Positions 49,984 to 64,000 of a DNA stretch of 64,000 nt are shown here, piece after piece. How positions within the stretch are numbered: position 1 is the stretch's first letter; every line of letters begins with the position of its first letter. The notes under the pieces are model-generated. The model was not told the DNA's origin. It saw only the letters and a program-made list of their open reading frames with translations, and ran no database searches. Made by a program: the position numbers and the translations under genes. The stretch is from Nymphaea colorata (lineage: Eukaryota; Streptophyta; Magnoliopsida; Nymphaeales; Nymphaeaceae), in assembly GCF_008831285.2 (NCBI RefSeq), contig NC_045149.1, positions 8,954,417 through 9,018,416 of the forward strand. The letters run 5' to 3'.

Positions 49984-50520
49984 TGCTATTGTCTGCTCTT
50001 GAAGTGGCGCAGTGGTGTCTCCTATAAGAGATGCATGGCTCCTCTGATGACCATCGATTGTACAAGGAAGGTCAGCAAGGTCGTCAGCAGTATAGTCTGT
50101 TGATTCACAGGTGGAGTCTGCCTTGGTGAGGTTTGGGCACCCACACCAATTTGGGCATACTGTTGCCTCGACGTGCTATCATCCACTGGGGTATGTGCAT
50201 CTGAATGAGCCGAACTTGGCTCTTCTTGAGCCTCTACAGGTGGCCTAGCTCACTTTTTACCCCTATGTTGGTACTCCATCTGTACAAACATGAACCTTCA
50301 AAATGAAATCAATTCTATGACCGATCTTTCAAATCAAATCATAAACATGCATCAACACAATGTTTCAAAACATCGATCACATTATGTACTTATACTTTAC
50401 TGTAAAATCAAAACTACAATAACAATTCAATCAAGTAGCGCGTACCTGGGCAACACAACTTCACAGATAGTCTTTAACTCACATCCATAATGGTGTTTGC
50501 CATAGCTCTGATACCAAAGC

Positions 50521-53498
50521 TGTCACACCCCAACCTTTTGACCCTCAAATAATTATTTTTTCTTAAACATAAAGCATTGAGGTGCGACGACGCAACAATT
50601 CAAAAAGGAGTGAGCTATGCCATTCGAAACAATGGGGCAACTTTTATTTATATAATAATTTCAGTTCATACAAAATGCCCAAAACCATATAACTGATGTC
50701 TAACAAAAACAAGACATCAATATAACCAAAACAAGACACGCCGACACTACAAAAGACCCAAAACATCTCCAGTAAGAAGTGAGTTCAACCGTCTGATCAA
50801 CCTGCTGCTGCCCCAGATCTGTCAAAACCTGAAAAATAAAAACAACAGAAGGCTTAGCCTTCACAGTATGACAACAAACTAGAAAAATCTCTAACCCTCT
50901 AAAGTAAGGGCTCAAATGTGGGATATAACAATTTCGAAAACAATCACTATCATATCGTGATAGAACATACAGTCACATGACTTGCCAAGAAGGCCCCTCA
51001 CATAAAACACAACATGCAAAGGCCACTCAATGGCCAAACTCAACATAATTCATAACCACATTAACTTCATACATATTCACTACATTCACATACACTTCAT
51101 TCATATTTACAATCACATTCTTTTCATTTACTTTAACTTTAGTGAATTGACAGTTCTTGTGAGTGCAAACACAAACATGTACACACCGCTGGTGGCCTAC
51201 AGCTGGGAGACTACCCCCGTGGTGGCTCGAAACAATAAGGATCCATTCCCACTACAGCAGTAGAACACTCGTCCATGGATGTGTGAATTCCAAGGAGAGA
51301 TACTCAGCATTTCCTATGACACCAAGTTTAGGAAGGTGAGAGCCCAACGCTCCAAGCACATCATACAACAATACCCTGGGGCCTTGCACCGCCTGCGTTC
51401 CGAACAGGCAAGACCACTGGCGAAAGCGGGCCAACTCCCAAACACATAGGCTCAACCCACTGACCTCTCATCTTTTATTCTTTCTTTCTTATCATTATAA
51501 TTACACATTCACAAAATGACTGGTTAGTTCGTGAGGTTGGTTCACTTCATGAGTGCACCCACACCTCCAATTACCTTCACATGAGGGCTACACATAACAT
51601 TAACAGTCTTAGCTAGCCGTCATAACAATATGAATATAACTACCTTCTAATCTCATTCAATTGCATCATTGCCCACGACAATACATATGCAACAAATCGC
51701 AACATTCACATTTAGCAAATACCTCAATCACATATTTTAAAAACTTAGCTAAATCCCGGAGAGTAGTATTGATCCGTGATTGCTCGTAGCTGTCCTATGC
51801 AATTATCATTCTATGATGCTCTCTAATGCAAAATTAGGGTCGAGGAGACACTCGACTCGATACCCCACCTCATCTGTCCTAAGCAGTTATCAATTCTATC
51901 ATGCACATGAAAATGCGTAATCATTTTCAAAACAAGCTTCTAATAGCTTTCCAAAACAAAATTTATCATATAATGAATCATTCACATGTATACATACATT
52001 CACTCACAAAACAATCATTCAATCATATTCCAACCGTAAGATCCCATGATCCCGAAAACACACATTCACACGTTGGCCCTAGAGAGAGATTTGCCTGGAA
52101 TGTCGCCATATCTGTTGTGCATCCACAAAATGTTTAAAAACGTCTCGAGCTTCACGTCTTGTTGCTCAAGGTCTACTGGACGTGTCCTGTGTACTTGCAA
52201 ACACAATCAAATGGTAAGTTCTCTACTCGCTTCACTTTTCAATTTATACAAATCGAAAAATACAATCATTGGGGCATGTCATTGCCTCAAGAGACTGTCG
52301 ACCCACAAAGCCCTCTAGAAGGTCTCGTCCCAACCCTCGAGGTTGCCACCATGATTAGAACTCAAAACTTGTATTTGACCCTTAGTTGAGGCGTCTTCTC
52401 CACCATAAGATTCTTAACATACAACGCATATGCACTTCAATAGAATCATATTTTCCAAGCTCGCTAAAACGATTCTAAATGTTCTCCACAACAATACAAT
52501 CTCTACCATGCTTCATAATTGCTTTTAAAACCAATCCAGCATGCTTATAAGATAATTGTAGACATGGATCATCATCCCTCCAAATTAGTCATAGACCTTT
52601 CCCAAAACAGTAATATCGTTAACAAACACCCTAATTTATCAAATCTTAAATTTAGCATGCTCAATTAATATTATACATGCTCCAACAACAAAAATTCAAC
52701 CATCTAGGATTGATTAGGCCTTGCTCACCCCATGTAAAGAATCCAAATTGCTGCGATGCTTCTAGCAGCCACCTCAAGCATTCAATGATCCCCAAACGGC
52801 AAAAATCGTGCAATGCCGCCACTCCCAATGTCGTCTAGTCACTATTATGAGGAAAAAAATGCATCCCCAAACTGCAATCCAACCCAACAGTCACCAAAGA
52901 GTTAAAATCAATGAAAAAAGGGGTTCAAGAGAGGGGTTGTCATTTGAAGGAGGTAGTCAGTTGAGAGGGATTGGTTCAGTTGGTGGAAAGGGAAAAACAG
53001 CAAGGAAGTGAGATTGGCGATAGGGAGAGGGAAAGTGGTGAGGGAGAGAGAGCATGGGCAGAGAGGGTTCAGACAGAGAGGGCGAGAGACAGACAAAGAG
53101 GGCGAGAGAGACCACAAAGAGAGAGATGCGAGTGAGGAGCACGAGAGAAAGAGGGGCATTTGACAAAGAAGAATCGGGACCGAAGGAGAGGCATCAGAAG
53201 AGGAAAACAACGAGAGAGGGAGGATGAGAAGAAAGAAGAGAGGGAAACAGGCATGCTTACCTACGTGCCACCACCACCGTCACCCTTTACCTTTGCCGCT
53301 GCTGCTATCTCTTCCGCTCCTTCTTCTCTGTGTTGCAGTTGTAGCAGAGGAAGAGACGAAGAGGAGGAAGAGGAAGAAGAGGGAGACGCCAAGGAAAGTG
53401 AGGGAGAAGAGCCCTCGCATCGGGCTCTCATGCAGGTAAGTTGTGGGTCCGGGTCTGGACCCGCTCCAACCCGACCTGCAATTAAAACGAGCGTTACA
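50521..53498 (-). repeat. 5' LTR of the nested Gypsy
   Basis: 2,978 bp, aligned with 42963-45687 along its length with many substitutions, so the insertion is not recent. Confidence 0.88.
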
Positions 53499-53503
53499 AT
53501 ATA

Positions 53504-55210
53504 GGTCCGTACTGCCCTAGAGTAGTCATCCACGATGGTGAGAAAATAGTGTGCTCCTGAACTGGAGACCTGAAAATATGGTCCCCAAATGTCACAATGA
53601 AGGAAATCAAACACCTTATTTGAAACAAATTCACTTCTATTAAACGATAATCTAGTCTGTTTGCGAGCCTAGAAGATTCACAAAAAAACTTAGAAAACAT
53701 GATATACTTATCACATTATAAAAAAACTGAACTCTTAAATTGAGAAGGATGGCCAAGTCGAAGATGCTAGATATCTTTTTGATCTATGGTCGAGTTCAAG
53801 GCTACTGGACTGTTTGAAACATCATGAGATCTGAAGATGTAGAGCACATTCACCAACTCACTGAGTCCAATCGTCATCATTGAAGTTAGGTCTTGCAGAA
53901 AACACTCACGAGTAGAAAACAGAACTCGTAAATGTGAGTTGAGAAGAAGTTTACTTATGAAAATAAGATTGAATTCAAAATTAGAAAGATAGTAGACATT
54001 TTGCAGTGTAAGGTTAGGAGACAACTGGACTTGACCAATATGAGTGGCTGAAACTTGTTTATTGTTAGGTAGTCTAATAGGAAATAGGGACTGAATAAGT
54101 GACACATTGATCATAATATTTAATGATGAACGCATATGAACACTTGCGTCGCTGTCCAAAATCCAAGTACAAGAAGAATGAACAGACATACCTGCAAAAC
54201 TGCACTGGGCTGATGAGCGATCATTAAGAAGAAGTTTGATTTGATTGTATTCTTCTATTGTAAAAGAAGGATCAGAATCTTTACTGAGATCTTTGGCTAT
54301 TGCAGCGAAAGCTAAAGCTGTAGATTGAGGTTTTTCACCATCGTGGTCATCATAAGCCAAGTAGGAAGCAGATTTTGCATACCTCTGTTTACAGTCTTTA
54401 GAATTTGAAGGATATCCATTTAGTTTGAAACATCTCTCTTTGGTATGTCATGGAATTTTGTAGTAGCTGCAGTAATAATGAGATTTTTTGTTGTTTCGGC
54501 CTTTAACAAACTTGAGATTACCACCAATAGTAGACAGACTAACATTCTCAACTGGATTACTCATCATTCGGGCCTCTCTTTGCTTTTCTTCTTGAAGCAC
54601 AAGAGAGTATACCTTGGAAACTGAAGGCAACAGATCACGTAATATAATTTGTCCTCTAGTACTAGTGAATGTGTCATTCAATCCCATTAGAAATTGAATG
54701 ACACAATCCTCTTGCAACCTCTATGCCATGAGTTTCATAGCACCACAAGAGCACTCTGGTAGAGGTTCATAAGAGTGTACTTCATCCTACAGTGATTTGA
54801 TTTTAGTATAGTATGCAACAACAGACAGTGTCTTGCGACAAATGACAAGTAGCAGATTTCAACTGGTAATTTCGTGGTGCAATCCCTTGTGTGAACCGTT
54901 CTCTAAGATCAATCCACATTTCCATTGAAGATGTATCATAAATCACACTACCCATAATCTCACGAGAAATGGAATTGAGAATCCAGGACAATACCATATG
55001 ATTGCAGGGCCTCCAAGCCGTAAACTCTAGTGCAGCGATGTCTGGTTGGGGAAGACTTCCATCCACAAACCCTAGCTTGTTTCGGGCTGAGAGCGCCATA
55101 GTAATTGGACGGCTCCAGGTAGGGTAGTTATCTTCATTCAAGAGTTGTGAAACCAAAACAGCTCCAGGATTGTCTGAATGATGCAAGTAATAAGAATTGC
55201 AAGAATCTCC
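53504..55210 (-). pseudogene. Copia gag, protease and integrase N-terminal part
   Basis: The gag block at 54803-55186 has SQLLNEDNYPTWSRPITMAL and FVDGSLPQPD. The next, 54448-54717, has VIQFLMGLNDTFTSTRGQI. The protease block 53767-54360 includes CTWILDSDASVHM, where the usual DSGA reads DSDA. The integrase N-terminus, about 53504-53614, has FLTIVDDYSRAVRTY and is cut at 53503 by the Gypsy element. Confidence 0.8.
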
Positions 55211-55297
55211 AAAGTTAACATCTCCAACAATCTCTGATCATGTATGCAGTGTGCCACCAAGGGAAGATGACTCAGGACCAGTCGTGGACATGGTTCT

Positions 55298-55752
55298 TAT
55301 AACAACCCGACCCACTCCCGGGCTCGGGCCCCTGGTCTGGCGGATCCCAACCCGCCCCCTAGCAGTTTCGGTTCCAATCCTAAAAAGGCTAGGAACCAGG
55401 ACAATCATCTCATTAAAGCCTCCATTTATAAGCCCTTGAAGATCCCTCACAATCTTCGATACGGGACTAAACATCTGGGGTGTTACAATCCACCCCCTTA
55501 AGGCACACGCGTCCGCGCGTGTGGGACCCTAGGTCCGAGTGTTGAAACTGCTCTGATACCATTATAACAACCCGACCCACTCCCGGGCTCGGGCCCCTGG
55601 TCTGGCGGATCCCAACCCGCCCCCTAGCAGTTTCGGTTCCAATCCTAAAAAGGCTAGGAACCAGGACAATCATCTCATTAAGGCCTCCATTTATAAGCCC
55701 TTGAAGATCCCTCACAATCTTCGATACGGAACTAAACATCTGGGGTGTTACA
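55298..55752 (-). mobile_element. Miniature LTR element (TRIM-like) in the Copia leader
   Basis: Two direct repeats of 190 bp, 55298-55487 and 55563-55752, differ at only about two positions and flank 75 bp. Read on the minus strand each begins TGTAACACCCC and ends TTGTTATA. The spacer holds a tRNA-Met primer site (complement of 55550-55561) beside one repeat and the purine tract TTAAGGGGGTGGAT beside the other. GTTCT flanks the whole at 55293-55297 and 55753-55757. It encodes nothing. Confidence 0.88.
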
Positions 55753-55764
55753 GTTCTGATACAA

Positions 55765-56099
55765 TGTACAGAATCAGAGCTATGCTACAGAGAAAGGGTA
55801 GGAAGAATGACAAAGAGAGTAGGGCATGCAATCAATTCCATACTCATCACTTATTTATATTTACAATAAGGGAGCATTGCACAAAAAAACAAGAAAAGAA
55901 TTAATCAATTTTATCGAATCACAATTTCACATTCTGGAATAGTCTAGAACATTCTTCTGTAACAGAATTGTCCTTCTCCTCTTTCACGCTAAGATATTTT
56001 CTGCTGAGCATAACAGCCCTGATGGGAGCTTATAACAGAAAAGGCATCTTGTGGCCTACCACGATGCATACAATGAAATTCCTGCATTAACCTTTCACA
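55765..56099 (-). repeat. 5' LTR of the split Copia
   Basis: Same ends and length as 40028-40362. The degenerate tRNA-Met site lies directly inside it. Confidence 0.88.
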
Positions 56100-56104
56100 A
56101 GAAC

Positions 56105-57590
56105 CTTGTCGCCAAAAAGTGCCTGAACCGAAAGGATTTCATGGCACCCGAAATTCTAAAATTACGTTTGAGACATAGAGCAATATTGCAAAAGCTACCC
56201 ATACTCCTGAGTGACCATCACCAGCAAAACAACCTCCTATCTCTCTTGGGGAGCGCATGAAGCGGGAACTAAGAAGTCAATTCTTGCCCGTTAATGTAGC
56301 TTGGCAAGCACAGGCTGCCATCCACCTATTGAAGCAGGCTGGCTCCATTAGTGACTACATCAAGGCTTTTTCAAGGCACTTGTTGGAAGTCAGGAACATA
56401 TTAGAAGACGACAAGCTCTTCAACTTCATGTCCGGTGTACAAAGCTGGGCGTAGGCTGTGTTGTGGAGACAGGAAGTCAGAGATTTGTTGTCTACTCTTG
56501 TTGCAGCCAAGCGGTTGGTGGACTTTCATTCTACCCCATTGGACGAAGCATCAAAGAACAAGGGACAATAGGCCAAGGGAAATGCCAAGGGCAATGCTGT
56601 CCCGAACAAGAAAGAGGAAAACAATAAAACAAAGTTGCTTCTACTTTGAAGGCTAGCTTGTTCATGAGGTGTTTTATCTGCAAAGGTCCTCATTGAGTGA
56701 AGGACTACCCCCAGTGGAAGGATTTGAACACTGCTTCCGTGGAGGGGCAGGCCAATCCTTCGTCCATTGTTGAGGTACGCTTGAATCCCTTGCAGATGCT
56801 TTACACTCAACAAGGCCATCCTGTTGGTCTGCGGCCAGGGTTGTTTTATGTTCAAGCTTTCATCAACAGCAAGAGGATACCAGTGCAATCCACAATTTTT
56901 GTGGCTGCATGGGTGACTCCATGGTTCTATGCAGAGTGTTCGAGGAGCTGCATTCTGTAAAGGCCATCAACGCTACTCTAAATGCGACGAGCAGCCTGAT
57001 GTGAGTGCCGGGTGGGGGACTGGCTGGAAATGTGTGAGTTTTCGGCCATGCCTTTGGATGAATTTGATATCATCTTTGGGGCTGAGTTCTTTGTGCAGGC
57101 CAATCATGATTTGAGATGAGTCATCACCTTGCACTACGTGGCCTTGTTTCCAGAATGTTGTCATCAACCTCTTCGTTGTCGTCTCTCCAACTAAATGAAA
57201 GAATGCGTCTAGGGGAAATGACAGACCTTGCTTGCATCAGAAAGGTGGACGAGGCAAGTTCGGAGCAGGAGATACCCAAAGAAGTGATCCAGTTGCTGCA
57301 AGACCACAACGATGTGATGCCCATGGAGCTGCTGAAGGCGCTGGCGCCTCACCGAGACATCGACCATGCTATCCAGTTGCTGCATGGATTTCGGCCCTCT
57401 TCTCAAGCCTAGTACAGGATGACCTCTCCAAAGTTAGAAGAACTTAGAAAGCAGTTGAATGAACTACTACAGACCGACTTCGTCCAACCATCAAGGGCTC
57501 ATTTGAAGGCCCTAATGCTCTTTTAGAAAAAGAAAAATGGCACCTTGTGGATTTGTGTTGACTATCAAGTACTGAGCAATCAAGAACAAA
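56105..57590 (+). pseudogene. Outermost Gypsy gag-pol, 3' part, truncated
   Basis: The gag continues with KVPEPK and later QFLPVNVAWQAQ, GSISDYIKAF and LFNFMSGVQSWA, typical of one plant Gypsy group. After a knuckle-poor stretch, a protease-end motif reads PLDEFDIIFGAEF near 57050-57090. The reverse transcriptase N-terminus, about 57430-57560, shows KKKNGTLWICVDY. Multiple stops and frameshifts occur. The sequence leaves the element near 57590, before the catalytic YVDD, so the 3' half is missing. Confidence 0.7.
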
Positions 57591-59448
<1,858 letters not shown>

Positions 59449-60213
59449 ATGACGAAGAACAGGAATGACAGTGAAGACGAAGACGATGACTTGCTCTACT
59501 TCTGTCGGCAGAATCCTATTGTCCCATCGTCATCAGCGTCTTCATCCAAGCACCACCAGGGTGGAAGAGGAGGAGGAGGAGGAGGAGGAAGCGGCGGTCT
59601 CGCCCCCTCGAAGTCCACGGTCTACGTGAGCAACCTGGACTACAGCCTCACCAATTCCGACATCCACACCATCTTCTCCACTTTCGGCAAGGTCGCCAAG
59701 GTCACCGTTCTCAAAGACAGGGTCTCCCGCCAGAGCAAAGGCGTTGCCTTCGTCCTCTTCGTCTCGAGGTCCGATGCCCTCAACGCTGCCCAGCAGATGC
59801 AAGGGAAGGTCCTGAATGGAAGAACCCTAACCGCCTCCATCGCCGTCGATAACGGCCGGGCCACGGAGTTCATCCGTCGGAAGGTGTATAAGGACAAGAG
59901 CCGGTGTTACGAGTGCGGGGACGCCGGCCACCTGTCATACGAGTGCCCCAAGAATCAGTTGGGCCCGAGGGAACGTCCACCGCCGTCCAAAAAGGGTCGT
60001 CGTGGTTCCCAGATGGAGAAGGGAGGGGGGAGGTTAGGATGGGACTCCGACGACGGAGAAACCGCGGAGGACCCTGGATTCGAGGACGACAATTGGGCGT
60101 CCGTCGTTGATCCGAGGGGAGCTGATGAGAGGACGACTTCTTTCGAGAAGAAGGTGACCAAAGCCGCTAAGAAATCCAGCTATTTCAGCGACGAAAGTGG
60201 TGATGATGACTAG
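59449..60213 (+). CDS. SNRNP31: U11/U12 small nuclear ribonucleoprotein 31 kDa protein (ZCRB1 orthologue)
   Basis: A single-exon gene of 254 residues. The protein belongs to the minor (U12-dependent) spliceosome, where it is a subunit of the U11/U12 di-snRNP. The RRM has RNP2 VYVSNL at residues 58-63 and RNP1 KGVAFVLF at 97-104. The CCHC knuckle [14 protein letters not shown] lies at 153-166, followed by the family hallmark [13 protein letters not shown]. The acidic tail has [10 protein letters not shown] and ends [10 protein letters not shown]. Compared with the Arabidopsis protein as I recall it, there is an extra N-terminal acidic, serine- and glycine-rich stretch of about 50 residues. The first in-frame ATG is at 59449; a longer open frame upstream would need a GTG start and was not used. 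A second ATG at the start of the usual protein is absent here, since LAPSKST has leucine. Confidence 0.93.
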   Translation: MTKNRNDSEDEDDDLLYFCRQNPIVPSSSASSSKHHQGGRGGGGGGGSGGLAPSKSTVYVSNLDYSLTNSDIHTIFSTFGKVAKVTVLKDRVSRQSKGVAFVLFVSRSDALNAAQQMQGKVLNGRTLTASIAVDNGRATEFIRRKVYKDKSRCYECGDAGHLSYECPKNQLGPRERPPPSKKGRRGSQMEKGGGRLGWDSDDGETAEDPGFEDDNWASVVDPRGADERTTSFEKKVTKAAKKSSYFSDESGDDD

Positions 60214-63200
60214 CATTTCATGTGGCGTAAGGTAATTTTATATTTTTTGCCCCCTCTTTGTCGATGAACAGCCATATGCAATTGCTTTTTAGAGATTCAA
60301 ACTTGGAGCTTCTGGCTGATTTTTTTAGTTTTGTCTAAAAGTGCGAGGCCTTGTGGCTGAGGAAATCCGAAAAATCTACACGACCAGTTTGATTCTTATG
60401 TATCTTCTCCTTTGCTATTTCATATGGTTACGGGATCAACAACCAGTGAATCCCACAAGTGTTGATGTCAAAGAAGGAAGATGGATGATGGACGCTTAAG
60501 TATCAGTAGTTTGCTGTTATCACAATTTTCCTTGAATTTTCATCCATTTGCAAGTGGTTGTTGATATATAAGGCTCTCTGTAACGTGTGGTGTTACCTCC
60601 TCTTAGCTGGTTCCTACATATGGTAATCTAGTATAGTCCATGTGGATGTATTCTTGCCTTGTCAAAATCTCTGCCGAATGAAGAGATAAAGATGGTGATT
60701 TTATGACCCATTCACTTTGTCTGTGAAATCACTGCCCGTATGCACGTAAGTGTATCTAAAGCCGTCGAAACACAAAACTTATCTTGCTAGTGTACATTAG
60801 CCCTGAAGAATTTTTCTTGAGGGGAAGAATTGTTCTATATGAATACACCGTTGTATCAACAAATACATGTTTAGAAAAGAAAAATATCTGCTAATGAACT
60901 GATAGAAAGGGAGCAACGATGACTTGTGAACAGAAATCAAGGAATGCACATGGATGCCTGTTAAACTGGTTCACAACAGTGTTTATTGATGTTGAGGCAG
61001 GAAGCTTGTTCTGAGTTAGATGTGTATTAAGATTAGCCAAATGTGCTGAATATTGTAGTCAGAGACAGTCTAGACTAGAGTACCTAGGCAACTTAGGATG
61101 CATTGTTTTGATTATTTCTGAATATTCTACTTACATACCTTGGAATAGTTTTTGAAATATCCTAAATTGTTTGAGTGTTTTAATGAATATAAGTAGAAAA
61201 CCGTGTTCCAGTTTCTGCTTGTTCCTTCTCTTTCCATGGCCCATCTACATGCCCCTGACTAGGCCTTTTCGAGGCCCACCACTTAGATCAACCTAGTGCT
61301 TTTAGCTACTATAGGTGTTCAATGAGGATAACCGGATACGCATTGTCGCCACACTATAAATATTCTTTTGGTCAATTATGATGTGAAGGTGCAATTTTCA
61401 ATCAATAGCAGGCCAACCATTGGTTTCCAAATCAAACATTTATGTGACACCTTGGGTATAGACTCATTGGTCACTAAAACCATTCTAGTCACTTCTCGAG
61501 CACAGTCAGTGGCCTTAACTAAAATTCGTTCTATCTACAATCTTGATTCTTCTACTTTTTCCTTTTGATGAATGTTCCTAGCCTTTCTTGGTCACATTTG
61601 TGGCTTCAATTCTCAGTAGTTTTCACCAAACTCTGTTCTATTCACAATCTTGATTCTTCTATTTTTTTCCCAATTCATCAATCTTCTAGCCTTTCTTGTT
61701 CTTTATTGATCACATTCTGCTTACATTTCAAGCTTTTTATTGTGAACTCTCTGGTACCATGTTAATAACAGTAAGGAAATTTTCCACCATTTTTCCTGCC
61801 ACAGAGAATGCATGTTACGGACCATCATTTATACTTTTCTTGTACTACAGAACAAGGCCCTGAATTTGCTTGCTTATGAGCGTTGAGGAACTTATCACGT
61901 GGCTGCAAATTTATGACTATGCACTTCCAAGGAGGGTCAATATAAATACATTCAACCGCTTTACTGGAATGTTGGAATGTAAAAATCCTGTTTATTTTCT
62001 CTGTTTAATTCTTATCCACACTTTTATTTCTCCTAATCAACTGTCTGCACTTTGAAATTCTGGTTTGATTTTAAAGATGTTTTAATTATACTCATGGAAA
62101 CAGAGCAAAAGGTCCTATCGAAATGGATTTTTCCTCATATCAACCTTGTATTTCTTTTCTCATTACCGTCTGTGTGCTATTTTCTGTTCTATGGCATCGT
62201 TTAGACATACTGTTTGTTGTGCTTTTATGTCTGTTCTAAAAGTTAAGAATCTGCAAGCCACCATCTGTGCATGTGGCTGTTTTCTATCTTAGGGTTTTTA
62301 CTCAATTTTCATCCATAATGATCTTTAATAACCACACTCATTTCAAATGTTCTCCTTATAATATGTGTGGCCCGTTACTGGATGTATTTCTTGGAGCCGT
62401 GGTAAATGTTGTCTTGTACTCATCTGTGTTTGAATACAGTCAAACACGTGGCTAATACAAACAATATTTTGTTATTATTGATGATATTTTGCAACTTTAC
62501 TGTTTCTCGTGGTTGTTCTCTTGAAACTTTTAATGCTTCCTAGAGTTTTAGATTTATTCATATCCTGCCACATCTTGGGTTGCTTATTTATGCTTAGTAT
62601 AGGTTCATTATAATGTAAGACTAAACCAGTGAGAAAATTTGTAGTGAAGAGAACTCCCTTTCGTAATCTTTTTTACTAATATTTTTTAAAATTTTAACAG
62701 GATCCCTGAAATTATTGTGATAATTCACCACCCAGATGCACAAAGAGGAGGAGGATGGTAAATCCAGGACTAGACTAGGTTTTTCATCCTATAGTTGTAA
62801 CCAGGCCTATGAATGTTTCCAGTTTTTCTTTTTCCCTGAAAATACTTTTATGTTGGTATGTTCAGAGGAAAACTTTGTACCATAAAATTATTGTAAAATC
62901 ACCTAAGTGGTTCTTTTCATCAACTAGCTTGGGATCTCATTGGTCACGGGTTACCTGTGTTTTGGCACCTTTTTTTTTTAGTAGTTACAAAAGTAATACC
63001 TGCAATTCGTGCAAATTTCTGACCGGAGTCTGTTCGACATTCGTATGCAAGCTTGTGATGCAAAAAATAGAACCTCTCTAGGAGAGCTTGTACAGAAATT
63101 CCTCCACTTGGTGCCACAATGTAAACCAAAATACTTACTCTCATAAATATGCATATTTTTGGTACTTGTTTACCTGGCTTGTAGCATCCGACTTTTTGTC

Positions 63201-64000
63201 GCACAGACTCGTCTAATAGGCTGCCACAGCTAAATCAATTTGGTGCAGGTGCAGTACGGTGCACCTGGCTGTTTTAGTGTCATGCTCTAGTTTTATTTTA
63301 TACATATATCTATATATCTTATATGTAAAAAACTACACATAAGCTTATTCTATGCAAACGTAATACATGCACACATACTCTTGCTGCACATGTAGGTATA
63401 TTTTCTGAAAAATGCTGTGCAGGCGCTGGCACCTTTATTCGTGTGGTACGTAGATTGTACTGTTGTTCATTGGGAACGGTGGAATGTGAGAGAACTGTAC
63501 CTTCAAGAACATGAACAGCGATTGGCAACTGATGTTTCATTTTTATGCCTTCTGTCTCTTGAAGAAGACTGCCTATGGAATCCAAGGCATTCACTGTCGT
63601 GTTAGCATCGCAACTGCCGACACCACAATCCACATCTAGATGCCTTCTAAATGAGGTGATATTTATTAAATTCCCTGCTAAATTAGTGGCTCTTCCAACA
63701 GTTCCAGCTTCAGGGGCCGTCTCAGGTGGCTATCCGGTTTAAAAGCTGCATTGAAGCATTGTTAAGAGTGGAAGTGAGGGAACACCTGAGCCAGCAGAAC
63801 TGCAAGAGAGGACACCTGGACATGGAGAGTTCGTCAAATCCGTGGATGCAGCGGATTCTTTACCGCCATCTGTATTTGCTTGTTGATCGGATAAAAATAT
63901 GAGGGGACTACACCTGTTATAGCCACTCGAGGTGGTTGTGTACAATTCCGTCGGAATTAATGTCCTACAGTTGTGGGTGGATTCTCTCTCTCTCTCTGCC
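60214..64000. other. 3' region of the U11/U12 31K gene and unassigned DNA
   Basis: The first few hundred bases are probably the 3' untranslated region. From about 60.6 kb to the end I see only short frames. Blocks with ordinary composition at 61870-61980, 63417-63605 and 63739-63945 could be parts of a gene, but no motif or consistent splicing supports one. A CT run closes the window. Confidence 0.45.

Larger units (their letters stand above)
42963..53498 (-). mobile_element. Gypsy LTR retrotransposon inserted in the Copia integrase gene
   Basis: It reads on the minus strand, 10,536 bp. The 3' LTR is 42963-45687 and the 5' LTR is 50521-53498; both start TGTCACACCC and end TTACA on the plus strand. 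ATATA flanks it at 42958-42962 and 53499-53503. The primer-binding site TGGTATCAGAGC (complement of 50505-50516) lies 4 bases from the 5' LTR. The polypurine tract AAGGAGGGTAGGA abuts the 3' LTR. The domain order gag, protease, reverse transcriptase, RNase H, integrase is that of Gypsy. LTRs near 3 kb with this integrase tail suggest the Del/Tekay group; that placement is inferred. Confidence 0.9.
40028..56099 (-). mobile_element. Copia LTR retrotransposon split by two later insertions
   Basis: It reads on the minus strand. The 3' LTR is 40028-40362 and the 5' LTR is 55765-56099, each 335 bp with TG..CA ends. The 5-bp duplication AGAAC lies at 40023-40027 and 56100-56104. A polypurine tract TTGAGAAGGGGG abuts the 3' LTR. 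The primer-binding site next to the 5' LTR has decayed to TTGTATCAGAAC. Removing the Gypsy at 42963-53498 and the miniature element at 55298-55752 leaves about 5.1 kb, a normal Copia length. Confidence 0.88.

Overview
This is nuclear DNA from a flowering plant with a repeat-rich genome. The evidence is split genes with GT..AG introns that encode proteins of land-plant type, plant Copia and Gypsy retrotransposons primed by initiator tRNA-Met, hAT DNA transposons, and long AT and GA microsatellites. I cannot name the species.

Four host genes can be read end to end. (1) A 5'-3' exonuclease of the DNA polymerase I N-terminal type, minus strand, 13149-23387, five exons, probably organellar. Its 5.5-kb second intron holds a decayed hAT element. 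(2) A CDKAL1-like tRNA methylthiotransferase, minus strand, 25866-32067, eleven exons. (3) The step-two splicing factor SLU7, plus strand, 33445-38504, ten exons, placed head to head with gene 2. (4) The U11/U12 snRNP 31 kDa protein of the minor spliceosome, plus strand, 59449-60213, one exon. All predicted splice junctions use GT and AG and keep the frame.

Mobile DNA fills most of the rest. 581-5388 is a hAT element bounded by an exact 8-bp target duplication; it carries a fragmentary Copia copy and unidentified exon-like blocks. 5641-10712 is a decayed Copia element with a 5-bp target duplication. 14835-18985 is a decayed hAT relative with long inverted arms. From about 39.05 to 57.6 kb is a nest: a plus-strand Gypsy remnant is split by a minus-strand Copia (40028-56099), which is itself split by a 10.5-kb minus-strand Gypsy (42963-53498) and by a 455-bp miniature LTR element (55298-55752). 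Target duplications support each nested step, so the order of insertion can be read directly.

I found no new enzyme or defence system. The unusual content is transposon architecture: the two related hAT elements, possible sequence capture in one of them, the dated nest and the miniature element. The 60.2-64.0 kb end, the 10.7-13.1 kb stretch and the 23.4-25.9 kb stretch hold no gene that I can identify.
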